64,000 nt of DNA from Limnephilus marmoratus (taxonomy: Eukaryota > Arthropoda > Insecta > Trichoptera > Limnephilidae), in NCBI GenBank assembly GCA_917880885.1, contig OU862928.1, positions 43,760,962 through 43,824,961 of the forward strand, read 5' to 3'. Shown here piece by piece: positions 11,236 through 21,749 of this stretch; positions within the stretch are counted from its first letter, which is position 1; every line of letters starts with the position of its first letter. The notes under the pieces were generated by a model. That model was not told where the DNA came from. It ran no database searches and worked only from the letters and a program-made list of their open reading frames with translations. The translations under genes were made by a program, and so were the position numbers.

Positions 11236-11885
11236 CCCCGGTAACCGACGAGTTCATCGAAAATCAATTCATCGAAAATCAATTCGTAGAATGATCAATT
11301 CATCAAATCGCCAATTCATCGAAAAACATTTTTTTTGTAGATATTAGCGCTGTCAAAATTAAATACCCAAAAAGGTCTGTTTAACTGAGTTAAACGTGTT
11401 TAGCAACTGTCAGTTTCGTAGTGACAATGTAAAATTTATAGGTTATCTCTTCGATTTCCGATTGTCTGATACTGCAAAAAAGGGATATCTAAGGAACGGT
11501 GACCAGACAACTCATAATGAAACCAACTCATAAACAACTCAGAAAGGTCATTAAGAGTGATGATAAAAAATATTTAAAAATAGGTTAAATAGGTTAAGTT
11601 AGGTTAGGTTAGGTTAGGTTAGGTTAGGTTAGTTTAGGATGACCAATGCTTTTTTTAACTTCTCGGTCCGCTCGGCATTTCTCTCAAATATCAACAAAAT
11701 ATATTTTTTCGATGAATTGGCGATTCGATGAATTGACCATTCGATGAACCGGTTTTCGACGAATTGATTTTCGATGAATTGATTTTCGATGAACTCGTTT
11801 TCGATGAATTTGCTTTCGATAAATTGATTTTCGATGAATTGATTTTCGATGAATTCGTTTTCGATGAACTCGTCGTGAACCGCTC
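11236..11885. mobile_element. Foldback-like element with repetitive arms
   Basis: The left arm (about 11236-11335) and longer right arm (about 11706-11885) are inverted copies built of a short repeat 'gaattgattttcgat'. The outer ends match as 'gcgagc..ggtt' and 'gaaccgctcgcccc'. Internally repetitive inverted arms resemble Foldback/Galileo-type elements. The right arm has extra repeat units. The centre contains a TTAGG tract. No ORF. Confidence 0.6.
11595..11632. repeat. Short interstitial TTAGG array
   Basis: Seven or so tandem copies of TTAGG, preceded by degenerate units ('aggttaaataggttaag'). TTAGG is the common insect telomere repeat. It lies in the middle of the foldback element, so it may be element-borne rather than a telomere remnant. 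Confidence 0.8.
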
Positions 11886-11920
11886 GCCCCTATTGTTACG
11901 AAACGTAATTCTTGCCCCCC

Positions 11921-12258
11921 TTTTTTTTACATGAGCTCCACACAGGAAGCCCTGAGGAAAATATTTTCCCTCAGGGCCTATGTCATCCTTGGGGATGCTG
12001 TGTGGAGGATTTTTTTTAAGGAAAGGAAGAAGAGGAGAGTTTTGGGAAGGAAAAGGGTTAAAGGGGTGGGTAGGGATCTGGGGTTCAGTGTATCCTGGTC
12101 ATCCGCCTCCAAGACCTAGACAAACCTCACCCCATGAACCCGAGCACTCCTGCTAAATCACCAAACGTAGCGAACCACTTGGGGTGACCTATGGCAGAGG
12201 TGTTGGTTATCCAATAAAGGTTCCCGGGGCGGCGGTACCCAGTCCCGCCTACCAAATT
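11921..12258 (-). mobile_element. Family A retroposon, copy 3
   Basis: T-run at 11921-11928, 'acatgagctccacacaggaa', the 'ccctgagg' palindrome, then the conserved 5' part. A 62-codon plus frame here ([12 protein letters not shown]) recurs in other copies only because the palindrome region is shared. Not a gene. Confidence 0.8.
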
Positions 12259-13160
12259 GTAAACCTACAGTAATGTACCCCTACAGTATTATACGAAACG
12301 TAACTCTCTCTCTTTCTATCTTCTCTAATTTATATCTCCCTCTCAACCACCGTTCGCCTCGCTTTTCGTAACGCTCTCGTCACGCATTCACCAGCTTACT
12401 ACCCAAGTTAAGCTTGCGTTAAGAAGTTTTACTTAAGGCGGTACACAATCCTAATAATTTTTCAAATCCGGCGAATCCGTAACTATAATAACTTTTTTAT
12501 TTCCATGCCGCACAAGAAATGCGAGTTATTTATATATTCGATTAATAAAAACAGTACCTTACGATTAATATATGTTACGTACAACGATTTTAAAACTATA
12601 TAACCCGTTTTTCAACTATAAAGTTAGCGGTAAGCACCAGATTTTATTTTTCTAGACGATGAATTAATAATTTCGGAAGGACAACATGGAGACACATTTT
12701 AAATATTTGTAGCACGTTATTCAAAATTAATTAAAATGAACGCGGCAGAAAGGTCGAATCTCCAGGCCTGCTAGGGTGAATTCGACCGTACGTAGGTACA
12801 ATACGCCGTGCGGCGGCGTATATTTGTTTACACGCTTTCTTCACTTACGACGCGTCGTTAAGATTCTCACTTTATTTATCTTCTTCTTATTTTCTTTGAT
12901 ACGGCAAATTCGCAGTAGGTCGGTTCAGTGCACGGGTCACGAGTCGCAATTTGTATACACGATTTCTTTACTTACGTCGTTAAGATTCTGAATATATTTT
13001 AGGGTATATTGTCGTATTAAAAAAGTCATTTTAGACACAATTAACTGTTAATATTAATATTATTGACATGTTTGTTGTAAACATCGAATCATTTGAAAAA
13101 CCACGCGCCGCACACAAGGTCGGCCAAGGGAGATTTATTACCGCACCAAAATAGGTAAAA
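12259..13160. other. Unassigned spacer
   Basis: Two similar segments ('tttacacgctttcttcacttacgacg' type, near 12826 and 12950) suggest a partial local duplication around 'cttcacttacg' and 'gttaagattct'. No coding support. Confidence 0.45.
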
Positions 13161-13167
13161 GTATTGT

Positions 13168-13240
13168 CAAAAGTACGAGTATATCAAAAGTACGAGTATA
13201 TCAAAAGTACGAGTATATCAAAAGTACGAGTATATCAAAA
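13168..13240. repeat. 17-bp tandem repeat, about 4 copies
   Basis: Unit 'caaaagtacgagtatat', four full copies followed by a degenerate end. Confidence 0.9.
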
Positions 13241-13645
13241 ATACCTTTAACCCTTAAAGTCTATTTGTTCGGTTTTCGGAACAACCCATAATGGTCTCAT
13301 AGAAATCGTTGTATCTCTCTTACTAGTATAGTGAGATATATGATATGAACGATGTTAGAAAGAGAAAGACCACGCTTTATTATCAAATACAAAAACTAAC
13401 CACAAAAGAAGTAAAATGTACACCTTTATGCAACCAAAATTTCGAATCCCAATTTGAAATAAATTTACAAACTTTGAGATTTTTTTAATTAAGGTTAGAC
13501 GTCACGTACTAAATCTACGCATTCACAGATGGCGCCAATTAAATTATTTTAGGTTTTTAATACTTTTTGCACGTTATGCTTTAAAATATTAAGTTAAATT
13601 AATTGTTTGCGAACGTACATATTTAAAATGAATATAAATAAATAG
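13241..13645. other. Unassigned spacer
   Basis: No gene or repeat recognised. Confidence 0.5.
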
Positions 13646-14702
13646 TTTTTTTTTTGGGACCCACCACTTTCCCACGGCTGTGTGAGGAAACTGATTGTTT
13701 AACCTCCTTAGCCGCACACGTCAGGACTCTAATTTTTTGTAAAAAGGAAGCTACATTTATTTTGAAACGAATCTAGACCCTCCAATGTCCCTGCATGCAT
13801 GATTGTTAGTAAAAAAAGTAAAATGTATGCATACTTACATTTGCAGTAATTAAAAAGATAAAAATAGTTCGCCTGTTGGTTCAGCATCTAGTTGAGTAAA
13901 ATAATAAATAAAAAGAAAAATATTTACAGGTGTAAGTATGATTAAAACCAAAGAAAATATATAAAAAGAAAGATATTGGGGGCAGTTTGTCCCACTATCA
14001 CGGGGCAGTCCCGGCGAGAATGAGCGGGCGAGCGGCCTGGTCGCAACGTGCCCAAACGCCCGCGTCCCTTAGCCAGTTTCCCAAAAGTACCCTTGAAGAA
14101 GTGTTTGTGGAGGGGGGGGGGGAGATACTCCCAAAGACCCTGGGGAATGATGTGAGCCTCGGGTCACCGGAGGCAGGACGGAAGGGAACCGGGCTCGCGC
14201 AAACATTCCTCAAGCTCGCTCATGACGCCGGGGGAGGCACGGGCGTTAGTGGGACGGCCCTACCAGAATTCTGCCACCTGACTGGATGCAGGGACCGGGT
14301 CTATCCGCCCCCATGGTGGGGAGTTGGACAATACAGTACAATGGAGTTCAGTACATCAACCTAGTCACAATTCAAGAAGTTAGTAACATAATAAAACCAA
14401 ATAAGACAGGTAAAAAGGCGTGATCAACAAAAAATTGAAGCAACAAAATAGAGAAAAAAGAAAAAAAATAAAATGAAGATTACGTAGCAGTAAAGAGCAA
14501 AAAAATTATAATGTATAACAGTAGTTATAAATAAAAACAGAATAATAAATACAGTGTAGTCATACCACCAAACAAGAAATGTAAAAACAAGAGTATAACA
14601 GAAATATAAAGCAATCGAGCATAGGCAATAATAAAATTGAGACGGAGGAGTAACCATGGAGAGACAAGAGCAATACGTTTGGCACCTGAAACAAAGATGA
14701 TT

Positions 14703-17700
14703 TTAATCTAAGTCAGCAACTCTAAGCACAGGCCATCTCTCCACCCAAGACTTTACAAACTTTTTAAAGCATTCAAAATTATCTCTGTTCGACACCAGAT
14801 CGGCATTCCATGCCGGTCTTGTAATTCCTCTCAAACCATCCAACATTTCCTCTCTGGCATCCTTCATCAACTCGCAGTGCCACAGAATGTGCTCGGCTGT
14901 CTGGTTAGTGTCACCACATGCGCAGTTCGGATGAGGAGACAGTGCCAGACTATGTAGTCGTCCCCTGAACTCCCCATGACCGGACACCAATTGCGTCATG
15001 TAGTGATCCAGTTTTATGTGCGCCCCTTCCATTCTGCTTTTAACTGAGGGGAAGAAAGAGAAAGTCAATCTACCCTTCGTCGACCTATCCCATCGCTCTT
15101 GCCATACACTCAGCGTTCTATCTCGCATAGCTTTCAATAAGCCAGGGAGGGATACCGCTCCGCCTGGTGCCAGTTCGACTCCCAGGTGGACAGCAACCCT
15201 ACCTCTCGTCAATGCCTTTTTTGTCAAAACTTCCCTAATTTCCAAGTCAATCGGCAGTGTACCGGCCAGAACCGGCAATGCATCGTTAGCCACAGTCCTA
15301 TATGCGCCCGAGAGCGCCAACAGGGGAGTCCGTTGGCCCCGCTTGAGGGCCAAGTGGATCAATGCATTATCTAGCCGGTGCTCCCATACAGCGGCGGCAT
15401 ACGAGACTTGCCCCACGTACACACACTTATATAGGAGGCGAAGTGCCGGAGTCCGCAATCCCCACTCAGCTGTTGAGAGCCTTCTCAATTTCAAGAAAAG
15501 AGCCTGGGCCCTGCTAGAAACGCTCTTTACGTGCGCTAGGAACGAAGAAGATCTATCTAAGATGACGCCTAAATACCTGGTGTTTTCAACAAAACGAATA
15601 GTGGAGCCTCCCATTCTGATGGAAGGGTTTCTGGTACGACTGAGCATACCCTTCATCAAGAGTCCCACAGTCTTATGGGGAGCGAAGTTCAGCCTGTTTC
15701 TCTTACCCCATTCAAGAATTTCACGCAGACATTCTTCTGCTTTGCTCTCCACTTCCTTTCTGCTGTCCCCTGAGACCAAAACAAACTTATCATCAGCGTA
15801 GTCAACCGATATGCATCCTTCAGGCAAGGGTAACCTAGAGGAGTCGTCAAAAAGGATGTTCCACAGGTCCGGTCCGAGGACCGACCCTTGTGGACAGCCC
15901 ATGTCAACATCACGTACGATGAAAACATCGCCATACATCACAATTACCTTTCTGTTGCGTAAATAATCACTAATAATTTTGAAAAGTAGAGGCGGGCAAT
16001 TACGACTTTTCAATTTAGTTAAAATCATCGGCCACCACGCATGATCGAAGGCACCCGAGATGTCCAAAAAGATTCCTATTACATACTTCTTGGTGCAAAC
16101 CCTCACCCATTCAAGCGCATACTTAATGGCGTGCTCCGTGGACTTACCGGGGACGAAGCCAAATTGGCGGTCGCAGGGCGTTGACAGGGTGAGGCGGAGC
16201 CTATGTCTGATGATTCTTTCCAGTATTTTACCTAAAATTGGAAGTAGAGTGATGGGCCTGTAGGCCCCGATGTCTGTTCTCGGCTTACCATTCCCCTTTG
16301 GTATAATCCGGAGCACGCCTTTCTTCCACTCTGTAGGGAATACCCCCCTTCGCAAGCACGTTTCCAACACTTGATAAAACTCCTCTTTAGCGTGGATCCA
16401 AACATGCTTCGCTATTATGCCATTTAATCTGTCAAATCCCGGTGCCTTCTTCGGACCCAAACCCTTAATTATGATTTCAACCTCTGCTCGACTTAACGGT
16501 GGTACGCCGTCCCCCTGGGCGAGGTCTCTAGGTGGAAGCCGTGACAGGTTTCTAACCTGTTGATGGTGAACACTTTCCCCAGTAACTGAGTCTAGCGGAA
16601 CTAACTTGCCCAGAAGTGTCTCAAGAGTGGAGACTATGTCAACACTCTCTACGTTCCCTTCGCTACTACCGAGCATGACGCTCGATAAGTATCGTTCTGA
16701 TCCTTTTCCCGAGTTTTCAACAGCGCTGTGGATTTCCCACGGGTTGGCGTTACCCACTTCATTTACCCAACTATGCCATGCAGCTCGTTTTGCTGAGAGG
16801 ACACACGACCGATAGGCACCACGGGAAGCCCTAAAACGGGTCTGAAGGACAGCTGCTTCTTCAGGTGAGCATTCACCCCGCCTGACGACCACCAGGCTCC
16901 TATAGGCCTTTTTGTAAGCCCCCTTCAGCAAAGTCAGCTCTTGTGTCCACCACGGCGTCCTAATGACCTTCTTTGGGTTTGATCTGCCCAAAGAGATTTC
17001 AGCAGCTGATACCACCGCCGCGTTAAAGAAATTCCCCAAGTTGTCCGGTTCCCTAGCAGCTACGTCTTGAAAACCCCTTAAAGAATGACGGAGCGCATCC
17101 CCAAAGCTATCCCAATTCGCCCTAGTGGTTCTGAAGTTCCAAGATGATCTTGGAGCTTCTGTTTTTGCAATTCCCACTGAAAAAGTTATTAATCTATGAT
17201 CGGAAGCTATCGCACACTCATGAACCGTCCACTTCGATATTTTTGCCGCAACAGATCCAGAGCAAAGAGTGAGATCAATGTTGCTTTCGCCTCCGGTTCC
17301 CGAAAATGTTGAAAACGTACTTGGTTCATTGATGATGAACAGACCTTGCGCTGAGATAAGATCTTCGACGGCATAGGATCTTTCCGTCCGATTTTCGCTA
17401 AAGTCGAACCAGAGAGGCGAGCGCGCGTTGAAGTCACCTCCAATAATAATGTTTCGGCCTTTTAATTTATGCAAGGCACGCGTGAGGCTCAAAATATGCG
17501 GTTCCACTAAATTACCATATTTAAAGTATACAGAGATCACGATGATCTCAGTATCGCCAAATTTAAAGGAAACACAGGTTTGGTATTCGTTCGAAAGCCC
17601 CTCGAGAAGGAGGGGGCTGATCAACGAGGTATTAACCAGAACACCCGCCCCCGGGGAACTGCCTACTTCGAGTACCGCCCCTGGACTAATGACACCAGGT

Positions 17701-17843
17701 GTTTTTCCTTGCCAAACGTATTGCTCCTGAATAAGCAGAATGTCGATCCCAAGGTCAGTCATGACCTGCTGGGCCTCAAGGGTGGCTACCCGAGATCTCT
17801 GCAGGTTGACCTGACCTATGGAGAGAGGATTAGCGGCGGCCAT
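14703..17843 (-). CDS. R1-clade ORF2: endonuclease-reverse transcriptase
   Basis: A 1046-residue polyprotein, intact from ATG to TAA. Residues ~1-225 form an APE-like endonuclease: E40 ('LLIQE'), GDFNA (136-140), 'SNIDLT' (187-192) and SDH (214-216), the catalytic set that nicks target DNA. RT domain ~450-770: 'YRPITLLP' (528-535), motif A 'FLDISGAFD' (592-600), 'GCPQGSVLGP' (649-658), catalytic YADD (682-685). A C-terminal knuckle C974-x-C976-x8-H985-x4-C990 follows. All catalytic residues are present, so it could encode active enzyme for target-primed reverse transcription. The start overlaps the end of ORF1 by 14 nt in another frame, suggesting coupled translation or reinitiation. Length matches R1-type ORF2 (about 1000-1100 aa). 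Many antisense frames here are shadows. Confidence 0.93.
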   Translation of the reverse strand: MAAANPLSIGQVNLQRSRVATLEAQQVMTDLGIDILLIQEQYVWQGKTPGVISPGAVLEVGSSPGAGVLVNTSLISPLLLEGLSNEYQTCVSFKFGDTEIIVISVYFKYGNLVEPHILSLTRALHKLKGRNIIIGGDFNARSPLWFDFSENRTERSYAVEDLISAQGLFIINEPSTFSTFSGTGGESNIDLTLCSGSVAAKISKWTVHECAIASDHRLITFSVGIAKTEAPRSSWNFRTTRANWDSFGDALRHSLRGFQDVAAREPDNLGNFFNAAVVSAAEISLGRSNPKKVIRTPWWTQELTLLKGAYKKAYRSLVVVRRGECSPEEAAVLQTRFRASRGAYRSCVLSAKRAAWHSWVNEVGNANPWEIHSAVENSGKGSERYLSSVMLGSSEGNVESVDIVSTLETLLGKLVPLDSVTGESVHHQQVRNLSRLPPRDLAQGDGVPPLSRAEVEIIIKGLGPKKAPGFDRLNGIIAKHVWIHAKEEFYQVLETCLRRGVFPTEWKKGVLRIIPKGNGKPRTDIGAYRPITLLPILGKILERIIRHRLRLTLSTPCDRQFGFVPGKSTEHAIKYALEWVRVCTKKYVIGIFLDISGAFDHAWWPMILTKLKSRNCPPLLFKIISDYLRNRKVIVMYGDVFIVRDVDMGCPQGSVLGPDLWNILFDDSSRLPLPEGCISVDYADDKFVLVSGDSRKEVESKAEECLREILEWGKRNRLNFAPHKTVGLLMKGMLSRTRNPSIRMGGSTIRFVENTRYLGVILDRSSSFLAHVKSVSSRAQALFLKLRRLSTAEWGLRTPALRLLYKCVYVGQVSYAAAVWEHRLDNALIHLALKRGQRTPLLALSGAYRTVANDALPVLAGTLPIDLEIREVLTKKALTRGRVAVHLGVELAPGGAVSLPGLLKAMRDRTLSVWQERWDRSTKGRLTFSFFPSVKSRMEGAHIKLDHYMTQLVSGHGEFRGRLHSLALSPHPNCACGDTNQTAEHILWHCELMKDAREEMLDGLRGITRPAWNADLVSNRDNFECFKKFVKSWVERWPVLRVADLD

Positions 17844-19377
17844 AATCGGTCATGCGGACTTGAGCCTCGATCGCAGCTCGGTACGCGGGGCAGGCGCGGT
17901 CGCCAGTGCAATGTTCGGCTGGTTTCTTGAACTTGGTACAGGTGGCGCAGATCGCGGCCTGTGCTTTCTTGGGGCACTCCTCGAAATCATGGCCGGCTGC
18001 GGCGCAGTGGCGGCAAGAAATGAACTCTTGGGTACAAGATTTGCTCACATGGCCGTACATGTGGCATTTGAAGCAACGGGTAGCTCCCAGATAGTCACGA
18101 ACCCGACAGGCATTCCACCCAAGGTAGCAAAGACCGCTATCAATTAGTACCTTCCGGCAATCTGGGTGGCACGTGACAATCATATTCATGGTCCCACCTT
18201 CGCGTTTGCCAAATAGGGAGACCCTTCTCATTGTTCTTAAATGATCTTCTCTAGAAAGAGTTGATCTATCAGCGAGGTTGTTAATAAAAATTTCCTCAAA
18301 TAGAGCAGTATCAGCAGCCGCATCTCCTCTGGGGACGTCGTAAATGACAATCTTGGGTAGCCGCCCCTGTGGGTTAACCATTTTTATTCCTTTGAGGGTG
18401 AGTTTTTCCGCCGCCTTCTGAATGTTCTTTACACCCCCCGGGCTATCAGTTTGCAGAAGAAAGCCTCCACCCTTCACCTTGCGTGACCTGACCACTTTGA
18501 AACCATCGGTTTTGGGATCTAGAACAGACGTTAGCACCTTCTGGGTCTCCTCAGAGGTTTTGCCTTCAGGAGCTGTGGGGTAAAATAGTATAGTAGGCCT
18601 TAGGGGAGGCAACGCACGCTCCTGTCCCTCGAATAGGATAGATCCACTGGGAGGTGCTCCAGCAGCTACGCCCGCATAAGTTTTGGTACTTACCGCTTTT
18701 TCAAAAACTTGAGCCTTAGGGGACGGACGTTTAATAAGCTCATCTATTTTTTCTGTTAATCCCTTCTGTGAGTTTATAATATCGGCAAAGGCACCAGCTC
18801 TCGCGTTGGCGGCGGCGCAAGCTATTGCCAGGTTTGATAGCTCCTTACGAATTAAATCAATACTCACCTGCACAACTAAACGGTCCTCCTTTTTCATTTT
18901 ATTTTTCATCTCGTATACCTTATCGGCGATCTTTGAAAGAGGGCTCCAAAATGGGGCAAGATAGTCCTTCTCGATTGCCGGATCGTAGTCGTCACCTGAA
19001 ATTAACGGATCCTCAATCCTGCCACGCTTCTTTTTTGATTGGTTCGGCGACGGGTTGGCCATGTCACCAGTGCCAGTAGAAGTGATTCCAGTGGTAACGA
19101 TGTCTGAAGTGGACTTTTGGGCGGCTGAAGTGGATGCTGCTACCTCTTCACGGAGTAAACTGCCATGGATGCTGGTAAATGGTGAAGTGGACCGTCCGGA
19201 CTCCTTGTGGCCTCTCATACTATCCGTGAGCACACTGTACCTCGGAGAAGGTTCTCGGCTCTTTTGTGCCTCTTGTCTTATTTCTTTACCTCTCGCCTGC
19301 GCAATAATAATAACTTCCTCCTTCGATAAATGATGGAGATCAACCTCCTCCTCGTCAGAGGAGTCCACGGAGGACAT
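17830..19377 (-). CDS. R1-clade ORF1: gag-like nucleic-acid-binding protein
   Basis: A 515-residue protein starting with an acidic Ser/Asp/Glu-rich N-terminus ('MSSVDSSDEEEVDL'). A charged middle (~130-200, 'KMKKEDRLVVQVSIDLI') may be coiled. An RNA-binding-like region lies ~265-420. The C-terminus carries zinc knuckles: C435-x2-C438-x4-H443-x4-C448, C455-x2-C458-x4-H463-x4-C468, and a variant C477-x2-C480-x8-H489-C490. This triple-knuckle end is characteristic of ORF1 in R1/TRAS/SART-type elements, where the protein binds element RNA and forms RNPs. No frame damage is visible. It is followed by ORF2 in the +1 frame. Confidence 0.9.
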   Translation of the reverse strand: MSSVDSSDEEEVDLHHLSKEEVIIIAQARGKEIRQEAQKSREPSPRYSVLTDSMRGHKESGRSTSPFTSIHGSLLREEVAASTSAAQKSTSDIVTTGITSTGTGDMANPSPNQSKKKRGRIEDPLISGDDYDPAIEKDYLAPFWSPLSKIADKVYEMKNKMKKEDRLVVQVSIDLIRKELSNLAIACAAANARAGAFADIINSQKGLTEKIDELIKRPSPKAQVFEKAVSTKTYAGVAAGAPPSGSILFEGQERALPPLRPTILFYPTAPEGKTSEETQKVLTSVLDPKTDGFKVVRSRKVKGGGFLLQTDSPGGVKNIQKAAEKLTLKGIKMVNPQGRLPKIVIYDVPRGDAAADTALFEEIFINNLADRSTLSREDHLRTMRRVSLFGKREGGTMNMIVTCHPDCRKVLIDSGLCYLGWNACRVRDYLGATRCFKCHMYGHVSKSCTQEFISCRHCAAAGHDFEECPKKAQAAICATCTKFKKPAEHCTGDRACPAYRAAIEAQVRMTDYGRR

Positions 19378-19671
19378 TTAGATATAAAAAACGAACTTCT
19401 ATATAGGAACTCAGTTGTATTCCGAGATAAAAAAAATATCAAAACAAAATGCACGATGTGTGGGTACTTTTCAAAATATAATCACCACAAATGTATGTAA
19501 ACCTTATTTTTTTATTAAACACTATTAAAAAAAGGAGAGAATAAAAGGATAGCCCATGTTTTGTTGCTTACGAGATCACTCATTACAGTTCGCACAAATT
19601 GTTCGTCGCAGTTTTAATTTGACACTTGGCGTAAATCAAAATATAAACACTTAACTTCGCTTTGTATTCGT

Positions 19672-19960
19672 ACACTTTAAAAAAACTGTTTTTGTGAGTC
19701 TTTCCGGTAGAAAACAGGAAAAAAAACTGTTATGGGGCAAAAGTCCTCACAAAACACCATATGTAAACATAACTTATTTAGAAAAAAAAAACTAATTAAC
19801 TAACAAATTAACCTAAAAACAACAATAGCACTTAGTCCGTTTGACAGTTTGACTTAGTACACTTTTAAACTGTCTTTTTTCAGCCTTCCCGGTAGATAAC
19901 CGGAAAAAAAATATTACGGGGCGAAAGCCCTCGCAAAACACTTTATGTAAACACAACTTT
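19672..19960 (-). promoter_or_regulatory. Two-monomer 5' UTR of the R1-clade element
   Basis: Two tandem units about 190 bp apart share 'cactttaaa', 'ctttccggtag/cttcccggtag', 'ggggc(a/g)aaag(t/c)cctc(a/g)caaaacac' and 'tatgtaaacataactt'. Tandem 5'-UTR monomers act as promoters in some LINEs; that role here is inference from position. Confidence 0.6.
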
Positions 19961-20040
19961 TCGTATTTAAATTGGAATAAAAAATCACTAACAAACTGAA
20001 ATACGAGGAGTGCAAAAAATAATACAGCCGCACCGTAGGT

Positions 20041-20206
20041 GTTAGTGTTAAATCCCTCGCTAGGTGGCGTCGAGACAAATTATGTCTACATTTATTGGGG
20101 AAATACTTAAACTTGTCAAATATTAATTATTATTTTTTAATTTATAAACTAACGTTTAGACAAGATTTTTATATCGACGCCACCTAGCGAGGGATTTAAC
20201 ACTAAC
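20041..20206. mobile_element. 166-bp MITE with 33-bp perfect TIRs
   Basis: 'gttagtgttaaatccctcgc' and the following 13 bases at 20041-20073 are perfectly inverted at 20174-20206. The interior is AT-rich with no ORF. No unambiguous target duplication. It abuts the 5' side of the R1-clade element. Confidence 0.85.
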
Positions 20207-21749
20207 AATGTCTCTCTCGCAAAAATAAAGTTGATTTTATTTAAAAATATACATGTTTCAGTTAATTTTTAAGTAGTTGATTTTTAGTTTGAAGATAAGC
20301 GTAACGTTTTGTTTTATTTTATTTATTTATTGATTAACGCCATTTTTCGAGGTTTTATTGTAATAAATAACTGTCATTGTAAAATGTGTTTTATTATCAG
20401 TTTATATCCCAACCTTAAATTTTCTATGAAAAATAGCACTTAAGTAGGCTACAGGCTGTTATTTATATATGTACGCCTCTGAGACGTATGTTAAGGCTAT
20501 ATGTAACTTCAGAATAGATTAGGCTTGTAGCGTTAAAAATGATCTGTTTTGAATGATTCTTGTTAATAAAAATGCCTTCTTTAAATTTTATACACCTAAA
20601 GGGTTATTCTGTATATTTTGTGTTATCTTTTGCGTTAAGCTAGCGTTACGAGTCAATAAAGACAAAAAGGCAAAATCCATCAGACATCAGAAGGCATCTG
20701 TCGTACGTTATCGGCTGTCAAATTTCTGTAATTTTCAATGGCTTTCTATGGATAGTCTAAGCCTGTTGTGTGTTGAATGGATTAAATACCTATTTAAAAA
20801 CACACATTAGTATTTATTAGTTGTTAAAATTATTTACATAACATATGTAAGCCTTGACTATCCGTTTGTCGAATAATTTTTATTTTTGTACGCGATGACA
20901 TCCGATCCGCAAATTTTCCCGCGACTGACATCTGTTAACGCCGCAAAAAGCGCCGCCATCTCTGGCATTAGCGCAAACTATTATTATTTTTTTGTACCAG
21001 AGTCTCACTCTTGAGGACGTCATCATAACCTCCTAGCAAGTAGAGCAAACCGCACTAATTTATTTATGAACTCACCTGTGGGGAGAGCTACGTGCTTTTT
21101 GAATGCGGTGGATAAAAAAATAGATTTATTTTTTGTGTCCTATAGGGCATTTGTAAGATTTTTGGCATTGCATATACACTGCATAACTGGTACAATTATA
21201 ACGTCTTAGGCTATATTGCATATAATTGTTATAAATAAATGTACAAATTTTATAAATAAATAAAAACTTTTAAAGTTGGTGTCTTAAAACAAGCGCAGTA
21301 TTTAGCTCATTAGTACCATACGAAATTCTGCATTAAAGAAAACTGTCAAAATTTGTCGTGTACAACCGATTTATATAGGCCTAATCTAGACCTCTCCAGA
21401 AAGGACTCTCTCGATCCATCGCCACGCACTTCTTACCTAATTATCTTCCCCCCCTATCCCTTATTACATATTCTAATTGGGGAATGCCAACCCCTATTGG
21501 AACTCTGATGAAAAATAATATTTGGACGACAACGAAAAATAGCAATTTAATCAACTCTGCAGTCCATTATTTTCATTGATCTGTGTCATGCCTTTGTGTG
21601 AATTCAGTAAACTAGGTTACCTCTACCACAGCCAAGGTCTTTGCTACACGAACCCTAAAACCATTGATATAAAATACAATAATAACAATCAGATGGTCCC
21701 CTTAGCTAAAAAACGAGCGCTCAAATATGTTTTCTGAACAAAAAACTTT
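20207..21749. other. Unassigned region
   Basis: No supported gene. Around 21390-21440 ('ctctcgatccatcgcc') there is a weak match to the interior of family A. The rest shows nothing. Confidence 0.45.

Larger units (their letters stand above)
13646..20035 (-). mobile_element. Near-complete R1-clade non-LTR retrotransposon
   Basis: On the minus strand, in order: a 5' UTR (about 20035-19378) with two ~190-bp monomers, ORF1 (19377-17830), ORF2 (17843-14703), and a 3' UTR that begins AT-rich, becomes GC-rich (about 14360-13985) and ends at a 10-nt A-tail (plus-strand T-run 13646-13655). The overlap of ORF1 and ORF2, the EN-RT order and the C-terminal C-C-H-C knuckle fit the R1 clade. No 28S rRNA target is visible at either side. 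The 3' boundary is inferred from the A-tail; the 5' boundary is approximate, and no target duplication was found. Confidence 0.85.

Noticed and set aside
11931..12119. [12 protein letters not shown] ORF repeated at several places
   Set aside because: It recurs in family A copies (also 23510, 56831, 63087) because the 3' palindrome is shared; reading direction is opposite to the retroposon and lesions are random.
15016..15801. 261-codon plus-strand ORF
   Set aside because: Antisense shadow of the R1-clade ORF2; no independent motif.
17428..18147. Overlapping plus frames of 100-116 codons
   Set aside because: Antisense to ORF1/ORF2 and without family motifs.
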